A DNA stretch of 64,000 nucleotides, taken from positions 1,964,192-2,028,191 of the forward strand of contig CAJNDS010002301.1 in assembly GCA_905221605.1 (NCBI GenBank), written 5' to 3'. Positions 63,991 through 64,000 of the stretch are shown here, piece by piece. The DNA comes from Symbiodinium natans (Eukaryota > Sar > Dinophyceae > Suessiales > Symbiodiniaceae). Position numbers and translations under genes: made by a program. How positions within the stretch are numbered: the first letter of the stretch is position 1; each line of letters begins with the position of its first letter. The notes under the pieces are model-generated. The model was not told where the DNA came from. It worked only from the letters and a program-made list of their open reading frames with translations, and did no database searches.

Positions 63991-64000
63991 TTTCATATTA

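Overview
The window looks like nuclear DNA of a dinoflagellate, most likely one of the Symbiodiniaceae. The evidence is: TTTAGGG/CCCTAAA repeats interspersed throughout at interstitial sites, very short exons (17-390 nt), 5' splice sites that begin GT, GC or GA, 3' splice sites that are nearly always AG|G, and every exon I could read lying on the minus strand (unidirectional gene order). A chromerid or other alveolate is a weaker alternative. No tRNA, rRNA, CRISPR array or bacterial operon was seen. All exon calls come from hand translation, codon phase, third-position GC and splice-site logic; none was checked by alignment.

Layout, read right to left in the direction of transcription. (1) About 64,000-47,287: 3' part of a gene whose 5' end may lie outside the window, with exons at 63.5, 62.6, 61.8, 61.1, 60.5, 58.6, 57.9, 55.6, 54.1 and 53.1 kb and a thrombospondin type 1 (TSP1) end at 48.2-47.3 kb. 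(2) 46,671-32,494: a gene with a clear start codon, a charged helical N-terminal half, an EF-hand segment (38.4-35.3 kb) and a basic C-terminus. (3) 31,198-27,117: a smaller gene with one ankyrin-like repeat. (4) About 24.2-8.5 kb: exons of one or more genes, with clear TSP1 repeats at 19.2, 18.7, 18.4, 17.6 and 13.4 kb. (5) 8,200-5,042: a complete ten-exon ankyrin-repeat gene, solved to the base, 585 codons open across nine introns. (6) 4.6-1.2 kb: TSP1 exons of a further gene.

The most interesting content is in the introns. Several consist of telomere-type repeats inserted into coding DNA with a 14-17 bp direct duplication of the exon at both edges, and the duplicated AG|GY supplies both splice sites. 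Others are short inverted-repeat elements with 4-5 bp duplications that splice as GA-AG or GT-AG. Several dispersed inverted-repeat families carry telomere-type arrays inside them, so both kinds of insertion are intertwined. The remainder is non-coding: a miniature LTR element (13,545-14,292), a 794-bp inverted-repeat element (53,214-54,007), a 187-bp-arm foldback (16,610-17,027), an AT-rich intronic island (39.2-40.0 kb), minisatellites, microsatellites and long G/C homopolymers.
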